From positions 1 to 30,866 of the forward strand of contig CAWDIJ010000018.1 of assembly GCA_963802375.1 (NCBI GenBank): 30,866 nucleotides of DNA, written 5' to 3'. Position numbers and translations under genes: made by a program. Of the stretch, positions 28,987-30,866 are shown piece by piece. Every line of letters starts with the position of its first letter. The stretch's first letter is position 1. The notes under the pieces are model-generated. The model saw only the letters and a program-made list of their open reading frames with translations, did not search any database and was not told the origin of the DNA. Origin of the DNA: JACDAN01 sp963802375. GTDB taxonomy: Bacteria; Actinomycetota; Thermoleophilia; Gaiellales; Gaiellaceae.

Positions 28987-29770
28987 GCGACTTCGGGCTC
29001 CAGGACGACTTCGTCGGCACCTGTCACGGCGTGATCAAGCGGATCGCGCCGGACGCGGAGATCCTCGACGTGACGCACGGGATCCCGCCGCAGGAGGTGC
29101 TGCAGGGAGCGCTCGTGCTCGCGAACACGCTCCCGTACATGCCGATCGGCGTCCATCTCGCCGTCGTCGACCCGGGCGTCGGCGGTAGCCGTCGCGCGCT
29201 GGCCCTCCGCGACACGGAAGGGCGGTTCTTCGTCGGCCCCGACAACGGGCTCCTCATTCCGGCCGCCGAGCGCGCCGGGATCGAGGCCGCGCACGAGCTC
29301 GTCAAGCCCGAATACGCGCTCGACTCCATCTCGCGCACCTTCCACGGCCGCGACCTGTTCGCGCCCGCGGCCGCCCATCTCTCGCGCGGCGTCGGGATCG
29401 AGGAGCTCGGCCCCCCATTGCGGTCGACGCGCTCGTCCGGCTCGACCTGCCGCAGCCGGAGCTTCGCTCCGACCGGATCGCCGCGACCGTCCTGTATGTC
29501 GACTCCTTCGGCAACGTCGCGCTGAACGTCACGCGCGAGCATGCGGTCCAGACCGGCATCGTGCCGGGGACGCAGGTCGAGCTCGAGCTCGGCGGGGAGC
29601 GTTACTACGCCGTCGCTGCGCGGACGTTCGCCGATGCGCGGCCGGGCGACATCATGCTCTACGAGGACAGCTACCGGAACATGTCGGTCGCGATCAGGAA
29701 CGGCTCTGCCGGCGACATGCTGCACGCCCGCGCCGGGCAGTCGCTCCGGATCAACGTCGGCCGGATCTGA
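28968..29770 (+). pseudogene. SAM hydrolase / SAM hydroxide adenosyltransferase family (DUF62), one frame break
   Basis: The family splits S-adenosylmethionine to adenosine and methionine with water; chlorinase and fluorinase are relatives. The first frame has FITFLSDFGLQDDFVGTCHG, LDVTHGIPPQEV, LAVVDPGVGG, VGPDNGLL and the segment SRTFHGRDLFAPAAAHLSRG. After EELGPP at about 29411 the reading moves by one base, and the other frame continues IAVDALVRLDLPQPELR, YVDSFGNVALN and ends SLRINVGRI at 29770. The break falls on a run of six C (29411-29416); a seventh C would restore one open frame of normal length (about 267 codons). No halogenase-type loop was identified. GTG at 28968 follows TAACCT by 7 nt. 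A homopolymer error is the simplest reading. Confidence 0.88.
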
Positions 29771-29799
29771 CTTGCAGGCGGCGCGGGGGTTTGCAAGTC
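29769..29799 (+). repeat. 8-bp hairpin at the end of the SAM-hydrolase gene
   Basis: GACTTGCA (29769-29776) and TGCAAGTC (29792-29799), a 15-nt loop, overlapping the stop codon. The G-run in the loop could instead pair with CCCC at 29801-29804, so two folds compete. It stands just ahead of the main terminator. Confidence 0.5.
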
Positions 29800-29809
29800 T
29801 CCCCTGCAC

Positions 29810-29855
29810 AAGGACGTTCGCGGAGCGGTAGCACCGTCCCGGACGTCCTTTTTTT
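29810..29855 (+). terminator. intrinsic terminator after the heme block
   Basis: AAGGACGT (29810-29817) pairs with ACGTCCTT (29843-29850), with an inner CGGT-AGC-ACCG hairpin, and a run of seven T (29849-29855). It is the only classic U-tract terminator I see in the window and it acts on plus only. Confidence 0.88.
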
Positions 29856-29889
29856 GCCGCCGCACCTTGCGTAACCCGGACGCGCTCGC

Positions 29890-30866
29890 CTACGAGTGCG
29901 GTGGGCGGCGGTCGGCCCACGGGCGGGCGGCTTCGAGTTGGGCGCTGACCCGCAGGAGGAGAGCGTCGCCGAGCGGGGGACCGACGAGCTGGACGCCGAT
30001 CGGCAGCCCGGTGGTCGGTCCAGTGCAGCGGCACCGAGACCGCGGGCTGACCCGTGACGTTGAAGGCGGCCGTGAACGGCGTGAAGCTGACGGCCCGGTC
30101 GAACTGCTCCCACGGATCGCTCGGGCTCCGTCTCCCAGCCCACGGGCACCGGGGGCATTGCGAGCGTGGGGGTAAGCAGCAGGTCGTGCTCGGCCCAGAA
30201 CGGGACGAGCTTCCTCGCGCGGAGTTGGAGCCGGGTGAGCGCTCCCGTGTAGACGGCGCTCGGCGTCTCGACCGCACCGGCGAAGAACGCCTGGTTGAGC
30301 GGGCTGAGCACGGTTGGGTCGGAGATCGGGTAGAGCGTCGGGACGGTCTGCCAGATCACCTTGAAGTCGTCCATGAGCCCGTCGCCGCCCCAGTCCGGTG
30401 CCGCTTCCCGGACGTCGTGGCCGAGCGAGGCGAGCAGCTCGGCCGCTTCGTGCGCCGCGGCGATGCAGGCTCCGTCGACGGGCGTGTCCACAGGCGGCTC
30501 GGTCGTCACGGCGACGCGCAGCTTCCCGGGATCCACTCCCACCTCCTGGGCGAACGGCCGCTCGGGCGGGGGCGCCGGGAACAGGTCGCCCCATTCGTAG
30601 CCGCACACGACGTCGAGGTACGCCGCGGCGTCGGCGGTCGTCCGCGCGAGCGGCGCCGACGTGCCGAGCCCGATCCCCGGCACGAACGGCGCGTTCGAGA
30701 TCCGGCCTCGTGACGGCTTGAAGCCGAGGACGCCGCAGCAGGAGGCAGGGATGCGGATCGAGCCACCGCCGTCCGAGCCCTGCGCGATCGGGCAGAGGCC
30801 GGCTGCGAGTGCCGCTCCGGCGCCGCCGCTCGAGCCGCCGGCGTTCCGCGACAGGTCCCACGGCGT
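29890..30866 (-). pseudogene. amidase (amidase-signature family), 5' cut by window, two frame breaks
   Basis: The part present starts inside the gene at the right edge. The amidase signature is clear: NAGGSSGGAGAALAAG with the cis-Ser, then GSDGGGSIRIPASCCGVLG with the nucleophile Ser, then FKPSRGRIS; the catalytic Lys lies beyond the edge. The frame is good down to WETEPE (about 30125). There it moves by one base to DPWEQFDRAVSFTPFTAAFN (20 residues) and VTGQPAVSVPLHWT, and at about 30012 moves again to GLPIGVQLVGPPLGDAL, ending at 29890. Both breaks equal one extra base each. The protein is otherwise well kept, so sequencing error is as likely as decay. The substrate amide is unknown. Confidence 0.88.

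Overview
The window is a gene-dense, high-GC bacterial chromosome segment with no insertion sequence, prophage or CRISPR array. The rsmG-parA-parB order is the usual neighbourhood of a bacterial replication origin. High GC, many apparently leaderless genes, a MprAB/PepD-like module and an RsbW-type anti-sigma kinase point to an actinobacterium. The presence of Ccm system I cytochrome c maturation genes and the style of the OtsA protein would fit a deep-branching lineage such as Thermoleophilia. That placement is an inference from gene content; no 16S rRNA gene is present.

Layout. 1-3.4 kb: rsmG (cut by the left edge), a VOC-fold protein, a methyltransferase, parA, parB, and tRNA-Ile(GAT) on the minus strand. 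3.4-8.3 kb: a small unrecognised gene, a bifunctional-nuclease-domain protein, chorismate mutase, a CPBP membrane protease, an MscS channel and a class A penicillin-binding protein. 8.3-12.8 kb: four envelope-glycan genes (one GT-C enzyme on plus; DUF2079, GT4 and GT2/DPM-like on minus). 12.8-15.9 kb: moeA and an M28-like membrane protein whose catalytic site looks degenerate. 15.9-19.3 kb: response regulator, sensor kinase and HtrA-like protease, resembling mycobacterial mprA-mprB-pepD. 19.5-22.3 kb: RsbW-like anti-sigma kinase, OtsA, MoaC and MoaB/Mog. 22.3-29.8 kb: a respiration and heme block with a UbiA/MqnP prenyltransferase, ccmABCD, hemX, hemA, hemC and hemD, then a SAM-hydrolase-family gene ending at a strong terminator. 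29.9-30.9 kb: an amidase running off the right edge.

The genome is tightly packed. Several neighbours share ATGA start/stop overlaps (ccmA/B, ccmC/D, hemX/hemA, otsA/moaC), and two convergent pairs overlap at their stop codons. At least seven genes carry a TAnnnT box exactly 6 or 7 nt before the start codon, the signature of leaderless transcription. An 18-bp perfect palindrome with the parS core TTTCACGTGAAA lies 15 kb from parB and may be a centromere-like site. The last 4 kb holds four frame breaks (hemA one, the SAM-hydrolase gene one, amidase two), which suggests local consensus errors more than real gene decay. I did not find a convincing new multi-gene system. The most unusual items are the parS-like palindrome, a 100-nt rod-like inverted-repeat element after the HtrA gene, a shared symmetric promoter at moeA, and the degenerate M28 protein.
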